In this document: positions 1 to 7,269 of the stretch, piece after piece
Layout of the letters: each line of letters opens with the position of its first letter
Numbering within the stretch: the first letter of the stretch is position 1
Assembly: GCA_034428455.1 (NCBI GenBank)
Contig: DAOUHZ010000167.1
Coordinates: forward strand, 1 to 27,268
DNA from: Bin87 sp034428455
GTDB taxonomy: Bacteria; Chloroflexota; Dehalococcoidia; Lucifugimonadales; UBA3495
Reading direction: 5' to 3'
DNA: 27,268 bases
Notes under the pieces: model-generated
Told to the model about the DNA's origin: nothing
The model's input: only the letters and a program-made list of their open reading frames with translations
The model's database searches: none
Made by a program: the position numbers and the translations under genes

Positions 1-24
1 TGTTATGGTCGGAGCCGTTGCCAT
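1..24 (-). CDS. Uma2 family protein, third tandem copy (5' end only)
   Basis: Only the first eight codons are inside the window; they read MATAPTIT from an ATG at 24. They match the start of the next Uma2 gene (MTTAPTIK), and the spacing to that gene's stop codon is the same 5 bases seen between the two complete copies. This is therefore most likely the start of a third tandem Uma2 gene running off the left edge. Its integrity cannot be judged from here. Confidence 0.6.
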
Positions 25-29
25 GGAAC

Positions 30-725
30 TTACCCTCTAGCGGCGTCGTGCAAAGCGAAAATTCGGCTGCGCACCTCAAACACGAAGCCCGGCAACACTG
101 GCTCGCCGCTGACCGTCTCCGGGTCTTCCAGCACCTCAACCTCAACACCAGGGCGATACACGTACACGCGCCGGCGGTACGGGTCGATCAGCCAACCCAG
201 CTGAGCGCCGTTGGCCATGTACCGCTCCATCTTGCGCAACAGCGGCGGCAGGGTATCCGTGCCCGACATAATCTCCGCGACAAACGCCGGGCAGACTGTG
301 ATTGGTTTGTCGTCGGATACGGGCGGCAAGGCGGACACCTGTTCCGGCGACAGCCACAGGGCATCCGGCCGTATCCGCGAACCGTCGGGCAGGCGCATAT
401 TGGCATTGGCGCCGCCAGCTTGTCCGCCGTTAGCCTCAACCCAAATAAAAAGCCTCCCGAAAAGTTGGCCTTCGGCAGCCAAGCCGGCTCTATTCACCAT
501 AGGGCTGATCACCAATTCCCCTTCTGCGGTCAGTTCCAAGCAGAAACCGCGCTCCTCATTGGCCCTGTCCAGGCCGACAAACCACTGGTCGATCTCCTCG
601 TCCGTGAGCTTTCCGGCCACCGATTCCAGGATGGGGCGAATGTTAACCCACAGCGGATGCGACAGCGCGAACTCGCCGTTTTCCGCAATTGCGACGGTAT
701 CTTTGATGGTCGGAGCGGTTGTCAT
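30..725 (-). CDS. Uma2 family (DUF820) putative PD-(D/E)XK endonuclease
   Basis: A 231-residue protein of the Uma2/DUF820 family, a restriction-endonuclease-like fold very abundant in Chloroflexota, Cyanobacteria and similar groups; its substrate and role are not established. Candidate core residues are Asp121 in RPDALW, Glu151 in FVAEIMSG and Lys165, followed by the typical GWLIDP and VYVYRPG strands near residues 177-193. The ATG at 725 is followed by the MTTAPTI start shared with the neighbouring copies. It lies 5 bases from the stop of the upstream copy, so the genes are probably co-transcribed. It closely resembles the 731-1432 copy along its whole length, which points to recent tandem duplication. 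The family call is solid; nuclease activity is inferred. Confidence 0.85.
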   Translation of the reverse strand: MTTAPTIKDTVAIAENGEFALSHPLWVNIRPILESVAGKLTDEEIDQWFVGLDRANEERGFCLELTAEGELVISPMVNRAGLAAEGQLFGRLFIWVEANGGQAGGANANMRLPDGSRIRPDALWLSPEQVSALPPVSDDKPITVCPAFVAEIMSGTDTLPPLLRKMERYMANGAQLGWLIDPYRRRVYVYRPGVEVEVLEDPETVSGEPVLPGFVFEVRSRIFALHDAARG

Positions 726-730
726 GGAAT

Positions 731-1432
731 TTATCCGCTAGCGGCGTCATACAGCGCAAAGATCCGCTGCCTCACATCGAAAACAAACCCCGACATCACT
801 GGCTCCCCGCTGATGGCCTCCGGGTCTTGGAGTATCTCCACTGCAACGCCGGGGCGGTACACGTACACCCGCCGGCGACGGGGGTCGATCAGCCAACCCA
901 ACAGAGCGCCGTTGGCCATGTACCGCTCCATCTTGCGCTGCAAGGGTGGCAGCCGGTCGGTGCCGGACATTATTTCGGCGACGAAAGCGGGGCAAACCGT
1001 GATGGCCTTATCGTCGGACACAGGCGGCAGCGCGGCCACCTGCTCCGGTGACAGCCACAGGGCATCCGGCCGAATCCGGGAACCGTCGGGCAGGCGCATA
1101 TTGGCGTCGGCTCCATAGGCTTCGCCCCCGTGTTCTTCTTCCCAATTATGCAACGCACCCGTCAGTCGAAACCCGGCTCTACCTCCACCTCGGTTCACCA
1201 CAGGGCTGATTATCAACTCCCCTTCTGCGGTCAATTCCAGGGTAAAACCGCGCCCTTCATTGAGCTCGTGGAACCCGACAAACCACTGGTCTATCTCCTC
1301 GTCCGTAAGATTGCCGGCCACCGATTCCAAGATGGGCCGGATGTTGACCCACACCGGATGGGGAAGGTCGCAATAAAGCTCGTCATCGTTTGCAAGAAGG
1401 GCAGCAGCTTTGACGGAGGCCGCGGTTGCCAT
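731..1432 (-). CDS. Uma2 family (DUF820) putative PD-(D/E)XK endonuclease
   Basis: A second full Uma2 copy, 233 residues from the ATG at 1432. A GTG three codons upstream (1441) is also in frame. The ATG is preferred because it gives the MATAASV start matching the sister copies and has a GGGGTG ribosome site six bases upstream. The conserved segments GSRIRPDALWLSPEQV, CPAFVAEIMSGTD and GWLIDPRRRRVYVYRPG are present, holding the candidate Asp, Glu and Lys of the PD-(D/E)XK core. The region near residues 75-100 differs most from the 30-725 copy and has a GGGRAGFRLTG insert. It begins 14 bases after the malate synthase stop and is likely the tail of that operon. Confidence 0.85.
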   Translation of the reverse strand: MATAASVKAAALLANDDELYCDLPHPVWVNIRPILESVAGNLTDEEIDQWFVGFHELNEGRGFTLELTAEGELIISPVVNRGGGRAGFRLTGALHNWEEEHGGEAYGADANMRLPDGSRIRPDALWLSPEQVAALPPVSDDKAITVCPAFVAEIMSGTDRLPPLQRKMERYMANGALLGWLIDPRRRRVYVYRPGVAVEILQDPEAISGEPVMSGFVFDVRQRIFALYDAASG

Positions 1433-1446
1433 GTCAGTCACCCCGT

Positions 1447-3024
1447 TTAATCCAGATACCGATACCCCGGCAGCGTCAGAAACTCAACAAAGTCATCCGA
1501 CAGCACGATCTCGTCCAGCAACTCCACCGCCTTGTCCAGCGCGCCCGGATTTTCCTGGCCCCGCTGCTCCACCAGCGCGGCCGCTTCCTGGGCCCGCACC
1601 TGGCGATACAGCTCGGCCGAGATAGGGCGGCCGTCGTCCAGCGTCGAGCCGTGGTTCAGCCACTGCCACAGTTGCGAACGGGAAATCTCGGCGGTGGCGG
1701 CATCCTCCATCAGCCCGTAGATGGCCACCGCGCCATTCCCCCGCGTCCAGGCGTCAATGTACTGCAACGCCACGCTGACGTTGTTGCGCAGACCGGCCTC
1801 GGTAATCTGTCCTTCCGGCACCGCCAGCAGGTCGTCCGGCGCGATCCGAACCTCAGGTATCACCGACAGCTGATTGTCGGTAGCAAAGGCAGACTGGAAC
1901 ACGTCCAGCACCGGCTCCACCAACCCGGGGTGGGCTATCCAGGCGCCATCGAAGCCCTGGTCAGCCTCCCGCTGCTTGTCCGACCGGACCTGCGCGAAGG
2001 CGGCCTCGTTGGCCGCGGCATCATCCCGACGCGGTATGAACGCCGACATTCCCCCCAGCGCGTGCGCGCCCCGGCGATGGCAGGTGTTGACCAGCAACTG
2101 CGCCGCCGACGTGAGGAAGTGCGTCGCCATGGTCACCTGCGCCCGGTCGGGAAACACCATGTCCGCACGCTTGTTGAACACCTTGATCACGCTGAAGATG
2201 TAATCCCAGCGGCCCAGGTTCAGCCCAGCCGGACGCTCCCGCAGCTCGTACAGGATCTCCTCCATCTCGAACGCTGCCAGGATGTGTTCGATCAGCACGG
2301 TGGGGCTGATGGTTCCCTGGGGGATGCCCAGCCGCTCCTCGGCATACCTGAACGCGTCGTTCCAGAGCCGCGCCTCCTGGTGCGACTGCAACTTGGGCAG
2401 GTAGTAATAGGGCCCCGTCCCGTGGCTCTGCTGCGCCACGTGGTTGTGATATACGGTCAGGCCGAAATCGAAGAAACTGCCGGCCACGGCTTCGCCGTCC
2501 ACCAGCATGTGGCGCTCCATCAGGTGGAGGCCACGCGGCCGCACGCACAGCGTCGCCAGTTCCTCCTTCAGCCGGTACTGCCGACCGTCCGCCGCCTCGT
2601 CGCTGATGGTGCGACGGTAGGCGTCGCGCACGTTCACCTGGCCGTCCAGCGTGGGCAGCCACGCCGGAGAGTGGGCGTCCTCGAAATCGGTCATGTAGAC
2701 CTGCGCCCCGCAGTTCAGCGCGTTGATCACCATGCGCCGGTTGGACGACGGCCCGGTGATCTCCACCCGTCGGTTGCTCAGGTCCGACGGCGCCGGCTGC
2801 ACCCGCCAGTCACCCTCGCGAACGCCCCGCGTCTCCGTCAGGAAGTCCGGCGTCGCCCCGGCGTCGATCTCCGACTGCCGGCGGGCGCGAGCCTGCATCA
2901 GCCGCCGCCGCGTGGTCTCAAAGTTCCGATGCAACTCGGCAACGAATTCCAATGCGCCGTCGCTCAGCACGTCAGCGTACTGAGAAGGCACGGCGCCAAT
3001 GACCTGAATACTGTTATCTGCCAT
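1447..3024 (-). CDS. aceB: Malate synthase A
   Basis: A 525-residue malate synthase of the A type, cytosolic, condensing glyoxylate with acetyl-CoA to malate as the second step of the glyoxylate shunt. The family signature GLNLGRWDYIF is at residues 268-277. The glyoxylate/Mg site residues are visible as Arg164 (VRPRG), Glu246 (TVLIEH) and Asp274. The catalytic base is expected to be Asp441 in LMEDAATAEISR. Length and ends agree with complete bacterial enzymes; the ATG at 3024 begins MADNSIQV. The gene is 33 bases downstream of a coiled-coil gene and two genes downstream of a PEPCK-like gene, so acetate or fatty-acid carbon use is a reasonable context. No isocitrate lyase gene is in the window, so its glyoxylate source is not visible. 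Confidence 0.97.
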   Translation of the reverse strand: MADNSIQVIGAVPSQYADVLSDGALEFVAELHRNFETTRRRLMQARARRQSEIDAGATPDFLTETRGVREGDWRVQPAPSDLSNRRVEITGPSSNRRMVINALNCGAQVYMTDFEDAHSPAWLPTLDGQVNVRDAYRRTISDEAADGRQYRLKEELATLCVRPRGLHLMERHMLVDGEAVAGSFFDFGLTVYHNHVAQQSHGTGPYYYLPKLQSHQEARLWNDAFRYAEERLGIPQGTISPTVLIEHILAAFEMEEILYELRERPAGLNLGRWDYIFSVIKVFNKRADMVFPDRAQVTMATHFLTSAAQLLVNTCHRRGAHALGGMSAFIPRRDDAAANEAAFAQVRSDKQREADQGFDGAWIAHPGLVEPVLDVFQSAFATDNQLSVIPEVRIAPDDLLAVPEGQITEAGLRNNVSVALQYIDAWTRGNGAVAIYGLMEDAATAEISRSQLWQWLNHGSTLDDGRPISAELYRQVRAQEAAALVEQRGQENPGALDKAVELLDEIVLSDDFVEFLTLPGYRYLD

Positions 3025-3057
3025 GTCGATTATCCATTGGATGAGGTGTAAAGTGGG

Positions 3058-3486
3058 TCACTCGTCATCGCCAGCTGGGTCAAGGTCGGCGGACGGCGCT
3101 ACGGGATAACGGCCATCGCCGTGGTGGTGGAAAGCCAGACGGACCAGCAGTTCCCGATGATTACTGCGCATCTGTTGGGCCAGAGCGTCGATTTTGGCCT
3201 CGGACTTGGCGTCCAGAGCGTCGATTTTGGCCTCGAACTTGGCGTCCAGGGAGTCAACCTTGTTTTCCAGAGCGTCAACCTTGTTTTCTAGGGCTGTGAC
3301 GCGCTGGTTGAGCTGAGCAATTTCCTCGCTGATCTTGTTGATGGCCGCGTTAACCTCGGCCCTGAACGCCGCCAGTTCGGTTTTCCACTCTTGACGGTTC
3401 GCGCGGGCGTCGGAGCGAAGATAGAGGACTGCGCCAATGATGGTGATGACAAACACTACCACCGTTATGATTTGTCCAATATCCAT
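3058..3486 (-). CDS. Membrane-anchored coiled-coil protein
   Basis: A 142-residue protein of unknown function. One hydrophobic segment lies at about residues 5-23 (IITVVVFVITIIGAVLYL), followed by a charged stretch and a long heptad/hendecad coiled coil at about 30-110 with repeats such as ALENKVD and AKIDALDAKSE. The C-terminal tail contains a His cluster and Asp-Gly (FHHHGDGR) and ends acidic. The expected topology is a short N-terminal anchor with the coil on one side of the membrane. The ATG at 3486 has GAGG nine bases upstream. It sits between the PEPCK-like gene (43-base gap) and malate synthase (33-base gap) and is probably co-transcribed with both. It has the same architecture as the protein at 12944-13348. 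No function is claimed. Confidence 0.75.
   Translation of the reverse strand: MDIGQIITVVVFVITIIGAVLYLRSDARANRQEWKTELAAFRAEVNAAINKISEEIAQLNQRVTALENKVDALENKVDSLDAKFEAKIDALDAKSEAKIDALAQQMRSNHRELLVRLAFHHHGDGRYPVAPSADLDPAGDDE
3181..3294 (-). repeat. In-gene tandem repeats of 33 and 21 bases
   Basis: Within the coiled-coil gene, a 33-base unit is repeated twice (3181-3213 and 3214-3246, one visible mismatch) and a 21-base unit beginning GTCAACCTTG is repeated at 3253 and 3274. These lengths equal 11 and 7 codons, the hendecad and heptad of a coiled coil, so they reflect expansion of the coil by slippage or recombination. Confidence 0.85.
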
Positions 3487-3529
3487 GGTTGCTGTCCTCT
3501 TTCAATATCTTCGGCAGGCTCGTTTTCCC

Positions 3530-5848
3530 TTACCCGGACTGCAACCCCAAGTCGCTCAGGCTCCGTCGCGCAGCATCGTCCAACGACAAACCGCCGGCCG
3601 ACCCGACGTCGAACTTCCGCTGCAACTCCCGCAGCTGGTAGGCCACCGGCCGCATCCCTTCGGAACGGTGCGCCGCCGTCTCTGCCAGCGTCTCATACGC
3701 TTGGTCCAGCGACCAATAGAAGGACAGCAGCCACGACAACTCCCGCTCGTTGGCCGGAGCCGGCGCATCGGTGATATCCAGAATCGTGTTCACTACCTTG
3801 GTGTAGCGCAGGATACCCGCCTTGTCCTGCTGGTCACGGCCGTAGTACCGCCGACGCATCAGCTCTACCACCCGCGCTGCATAGTCCTCCTCCCCGTAGA
3901 TATTGACCGGCAGCCATTCCTGTCTCAGGTCAACCACCTCATTGCCTTCCCCGTCCAGGATGGCAACCGCAACTTCCGACCGCAACATGCCGTCGTATTC
4001 GAACTTGACCGCGTTGCGCAGCAGCGCTTCCTGCAGCATCATCGTCAGCTCGCGCGGTATCTTCCGGTAGCGCGAACCCGACGCTTCCTCGTTGCTGTCG
4101 GCGCCCACCCCGCCGGTGTTGAAGGCATAGTACTCCTGCGTCATCCCGCCCCAGGCCAGTTGCTGCAGCACGTGGTACAGCAGGTTGGCGTTCTCGTCCT
4201 CCAGGCCGATGATGAACGGGTCGGAGAAATACTCCACGTAGGGCCGGCCAATGGCGCCGATCGCCGCGCCCATCTGCACCGCCTCGCCGTACATCAACAC
4301 CCTGATGTACTGCTCCAGACTCAACCGGCGCAGCGGCGGTATCACCGTGTTCTGCCGCATCACCTCCTGCCAGAAAACCCGGTCCGTGCTGTCCATGGGC
4401 ACGTGCACCGAGTCGCTCAACCGTCCCCCGGTGATTTTCGAGATCAGCCCCGCCGCTCCCTTGCGCTGCAAGAGCCCGCGCCGCGACAGGATCATCCGCA
4501 TGTTGCGCACCGGATTTTCCAGGTAGTTGGGCTCCTGGCTGTCCACGTGCACGGGCACGTTTTCCAGCGTCTCGTCGGGCGACGTCACGCCCGGCGCGCC
4601 CCGCAGCGTGTCGTAGGTGATCGGATCGTCGTCCCGCGTCAGGCCAAAGGGTACGGCGTAAAAGTTGTTCTCCGTGCCGTCAATGGCGTGGGAGATCATC
4701 GCCCGCCGCCCGCTCCGATTGCTCGGGATGGGATCCTCCAGCGGCTGCAGCAGCACGATGTCGTCGTTCATCGGGTAGACCCCTTCCTCGGGGTCAGTGT
4801 CCAGATTCAGCACGCCGGCCAACTCGCTGTTGGCCAGCTCCACCATGATGGTCAGCGTGCTCTTCCCGTGCAGCGACGGCCCCACGGTGACCAGCGCCGT
4901 GTTGGCGATGTCGCCGTCCAGCTTGCGCACTCGCGCCATGCTCAGCGCCGCCTGCACCGCCAGGCCGTTCTTCTGCTTCACCTGGTGCATGGCGATGGAC
5001 AGCGGGCCCATCTTGTGCTCGCCCACGTAGTCAAACCCGAAGTGCAGCGACAGCCCCCGCGTCGGCGCCTTGAATACCAATTGAGTGATTCCGGCCTCGC
5101 GCAACTGCGTCTTGAGAGCATCGTCCAAATCCAGGTCGTCCATCCAGTGGGGGACCGAAACCTCCAGGATGTCGGGCGGCTCCTGCCATTGCTCCTGGGG
5201 CAGGTCGAAGGTCAGCCGCCGCCACATGTAGGGCGCCTGCATGTACCTCGTGCCGAACAGCAGTTGGCGCGCATGAAAAGACCGACCTGGCGCGTCGCAA
5301 ATCTGCCGGTCGGTCTGCACGATGCCTTTCTCCATATCAGGGTTCGGGCTGGAGAAGTGGGCCTCCATCTTCTCGCAAACTCGGTGGAATACCTCCGTGA
5401 ACAGTCGCTGGTTTTCTTCCGAGAACGCCAGGGCGTCCCGATTGCGCGTGAATCCTTCCACGAAATACTGGGTCAGGTCCGGCCGGCGCACCACTCCCAA
5501 CTGGCTGAAAAACGCGAGACCCCCGTTGTCCAGCCGGAACACCGTCTCCGGCCACACCTTGCTGGAAGCTCGCCCTGCCGCGTTGGCTTCCGCCGCCTCG
5601 GCTTCCAGAGCCTGCGCCTCGGCGAGCAGTTCCGAGCGTGTCTGCTCCGGCAGGTCCTGGAAGATCGGCATCCTCGCTACAATCCACTCTTCCGACGGGT
5701 TGTATAACGAACTGTCGACGCGCTGCCCCCGCCGCGCTATCGCGCACAGCCGCGTCAGCGCCGCCTCAAATTCGGGGACGATTGCCGGTCCGGACAGCGG
5801 CGACTTGGCATCGGGCCGGTCGGCGGTATTCGCGGTAGGGCTAGTCAA
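3530..5848 (-). CDS. Divergent ATP-type PEP carboxykinase homologue with altered active site
   Basis: A 772-residue protein, longer than ATP-type PEPCK (about 530-540). By-eye comparison with PEPCK shows colinear landmarks: YVGEHKMG at 274-281 (PEPCK YGGEMKKG), a P-loop GPSLHGKST at 323-331 with Lys329 (GLSGTGKTT), NDD at 361-363 (kinase-2 GDDE), TENNFYAVP at 392-400 (TENTRVSYP), RLSLEQ at 508-513 (RLTADQ), FSDPF at 541-545 and YYAFNTGG at 573-580 (YLVNTGW). The nucleotide site looks intact. The second Lys of KK is Met280, no His occupies the metal-ligand position near 297-305, and the ENTR Arg is Phe396. Carboxykinase activity is therefore doubtful. The N-terminal ~180 residues and C-terminal ~150 are not recognised. 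The start is TTG at 5848, supported by GGGAGA six bases upstream. It leads the operon to malate synthase. Confidence 0.7.
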   Translation of the reverse strand: MTSPTANTADRPDAKSPLSGPAIVPEFEAALTRLCAIARRGQRVDSSLYNPSEEWIVARMPIFQDLPEQTRSELLAEAQALEAEAAEANAAGRASSKVWPETVFRLDNGGLAFFSQLGVVRRPDLTQYFVEGFTRNRDALAFSEENQRLFTEVFHRVCEKMEAHFSSPNPDMEKGIVQTDRQICDAPGRSFHARQLLFGTRYMQAPYMWRRLTFDLPQEQWQEPPDILEVSVPHWMDDLDLDDALKTQLREAGITQLVFKAPTRGLSLHFGFDYVGEHKMGPLSIAMHQVKQKNGLAVQAALSMARVRKLDGDIANTALVTVGPSLHGKSTLTIMVELANSELAGVLNLDTDPEEGVYPMNDDIVLLQPLEDPIPSNRSGRRAMISHAIDGTENNFYAVPFGLTRDDDPITYDTLRGAPGVTSPDETLENVPVHVDSQEPNYLENPVRNMRMILSRRGLLQRKGAAGLISKITGGRLSDSVHVPMDSTDRVFWQEVMRQNTVIPPLRRLSLEQYIRVLMYGEAVQMGAAIGAIGRPYVEYFSDPFIIGLEDENANLLYHVLQQLAWGGMTQEYYAFNTGGVGADSNEEASGSRYRKIPRELTMMLQEALLRNAVKFEYDGMLRSEVAVAILDGEGNEVVDLRQEWLPVNIYGEEDYAARVVELMRRRYYGRDQQDKAGILRYTKVVNTILDITDAPAPANERELSWLLSFYWSLDQAYETLAETAAHRSEGMRPVAYQLRELQRKFDVGSAGGLSLDDAARRSLSDLGLQSG

Positions 5849-6023
5849 GATACTTCTCCCAGGAAACGGGGCAAAGGGACGTGTCGGTAGCGTCCGCCGA
5901 CCGCCTTGCAGCGCGTCAGATCAATAACATTCCATTCGGCGGCGCTCAGTCCCAGCAAGGGCGTTTACGTTGCACAATCACCAGCCGCCGGGGTCGGTTT
6001 ACCAGTAGAAATCCTGACTGAAT

Positions 6024-6052
6024 ATGCTACCCCTAACCGCCCACAGTGTCAA
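6024..6052 (-). promoter_or_regulatory. Sigma-70 type promoter for the PEPCK-like/aceB operon
   Basis: On the minus strand, TTGACA (6052-6047) is followed after exactly 17 bases by TAGCAT (6029-6024), a good housekeeping promoter. Transcription would start near 6016, leaving a leader of about 170 bases before the TTG start at 5848. Prediction from sequence only. Confidence 0.55.
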
Positions 6053-6102
6053 AAACCACCGCTACGAATTGACACCGATTCCGCGCTCCCATCCCGCCCC
6101 GG

Positions 6103-6111
6103 TGCTAGAAT
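6103..6111 (+). promoter_or_regulatory. Extended -10 promoter element
   Basis: TGCTAGAAT is an extended -10 (TGn plus TAGAAT) ending 12 bases before the ATG at 6124, with no convincing -35 at the usual spacing. Transcription would begin only about five bases before the start codon, so the mRNA may be nearly leaderless. Confidence 0.4.
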
Positions 6112-6123
6112 CGTCCATCTGGG

Positions 6124-6838
6124 ATGAGAGTCTCGCCGGAGTTCAATTTGAACGCATTACCGAGCCAATTGCGGCCGTACCGTCGCCTCGCGCTCGACCT
6201 CCTATTGGTCGTCAGCATCGCGGGCGCGGTGGTCGGCACCCTCGTTCTGCTCAACCGCTGGCTCTTCGATGTCACACCAATCGATCGTTTCGGCGTCGTA
6301 GTCGGTGTCGTACAGCCGGTGGTCACCGCGGTAGTGGTCATAGCCGGCGCGGCGTTCGCTTACCGCAAGCTGCAGCTCTTCCGCGACTTCGAGCCGCACC
6401 TGACCGTAACCCAAACCTGGATCCACCGCCCCATCGGAACCCGCTACGTACACATCAACGTAACGGCAATCCTCCAAAACAGTTCCAATGTCAGAGTGGA
6501 AATCCGAGAAGCATTCTATAAGTTGTATCAAATCGCTCCAATTGATGACGATGGGATTGAATTTTTTATACAGCCAAACGGTCGTCAATCGCGATGATGG
6601 CGATGTTTCAGAGATCCATTGGCCCGAGCTCGAAGCGCTTCCGAGGGCATCCGATACCCAAGTCTTGACCATAGAACCCGGTGAAACACACTATGAAACT
6701 GGTGAATTCATAATTTCCCGCGACGTCCGGACGGTGTTGCTGTACTCGTACTTTTCCAATTCGGAGTACTTCGAAGGTTCGCGCTCGGCTCCAGGCTGGA
6801 CGGCCTCCACGGTATACGATATAGTCATAGGTGATTGA
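6124..6838 (+). pseudogene. Membrane-anchored hypothetical protein, frameshifted
   Basis: The frame from the ATG at 6124 encodes two hydrophobic segments (about residues 24-45 and 57-78) and then a beta-rich soluble part (FEPHLTVTQTWIHRP...). It runs out of frame after GIEFF and stops at 6597. The downstream frame to 6838 continues sensibly as LYSQTVVNRDDGDVSEIHW and on to TVYDIVIGD. Removing one T from the run of six at 6562-6567 joins the two as IEFLYSQT, giving about 237 residues. The defect is either a homopolymer sequencing error or a genuine recent mutation. The fold resembles two-TM proteins with a C-terminal beta domain, but no family is recognised. It is read divergently from the PEPCK-like operon. 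Confidence 0.65.
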
Positions 6839-6866
6839 AAAATTTAGCGCTTCCAGGCTGCGGCCT

Positions 6867-7064
6867 ATGACTTCCAAAAATCGCAAACATAAAAATCGAT
6901 TGCAGCAAGCAACACCAGAGATTGATTGGCGCAAAGCCCGCCCATTCGATGGCATGGTGGTTCGCCAGGGTGGACCCAAGCCTTGGCCTCCCGGGAAACC
7001 CCCAGGCGGTAAGCTCCCGCCCGAATCCAAGCCTTCCGCTCAGGACTTGGACGCTAAATCCTGA
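6867..7064 (+). CDS. Small basic, proline-rich hypothetical protein
   Basis: A 65-residue ORF from the ATG at 6867, rich in Lys, Arg, Pro and Gly, with a segment GGPKPWPPGKPPGGKLPP. The frame is open upstream to a GTG at 6831 that overlaps the preceding stop, so translation coupled to the upstream gene is also possible. It is followed 27 bases later by a strong terminator, which supports a transcribed unit ending here. No family is recognised; it may be a small cytosolic or nucleic-acid-binding protein, or not a gene. Confidence 0.4.
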   Translation: MTSKNRKHKNRLQQATPEIDWRKARPFDGMVVRQGGPKPWPPGKPPGGKLPPESKPSAQDLDAKS

Positions 7065-7090
7065 CCACTAGCGTCTACGCACACCGAACC

Positions 7091-7121
7091 GGGCAGCACG
7101 GTGCACCGTGCTGCCCTTTTT
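7091..7121 (+). terminator. Rho-independent terminator
   Basis: A perfect 26-base palindrome (arms begin GGGCAGCACGG and end CCGTGCTGCCC) followed by five T residues. It ends the plus-strand unit of 6124-7064 and lies before the acyl-CoA ligase gene. Confidence 0.85.
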
Positions 7122-7180
7122 GTTGAGAACGGAAAGACGATCTCTCGGTCCCTTTGCGCATGGCTGGATCGCAAAAACGC

Positions 7181-7186
7181 TACAAT
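7181..7186 (+). promoter_or_regulatory. Putative -10 element for the acyl-CoA ligase gene
   Basis: TACAAT lies after the terminator and about 84 bases before the GTG start at 7270. TTGCGC at 7154-7159 could act as a -35, but the spacing of 21 is long. The same hexamer followed by a G/C-rich initiator recurs upstream of the alcohol dehydrogenase gene. Confidence 0.4.
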
Positions 7187-7269
7187 AGCCCGGTAATCGA
7201 CGATCATTCGGAACCACGCCGATCTCACGCGAACGAAATGCCCATAATCCCCCCTCAGGAGGTGCTGCC

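Noticed and set aside
1426..3051. 541-codon open frame on the plus strand
   Set aside because: Antisense to malate synthase, whose own frame has full catalytic motifs; composition is typical of a shadow frame.
3437..5707. 756-codon open frame on the plus strand
   Set aside because: It is antisense to the PEPCK-like gene, rich in Arg/His/Gln/Pro as expected from the mirror of a high-GC gene, and has no family motif.
6069..6074. TTGACA on the plus strand as the -35 for the gene at 6124
   Set aside because: The only good -10 (6106-6111) is 31 bases away, too far for a standard promoter.
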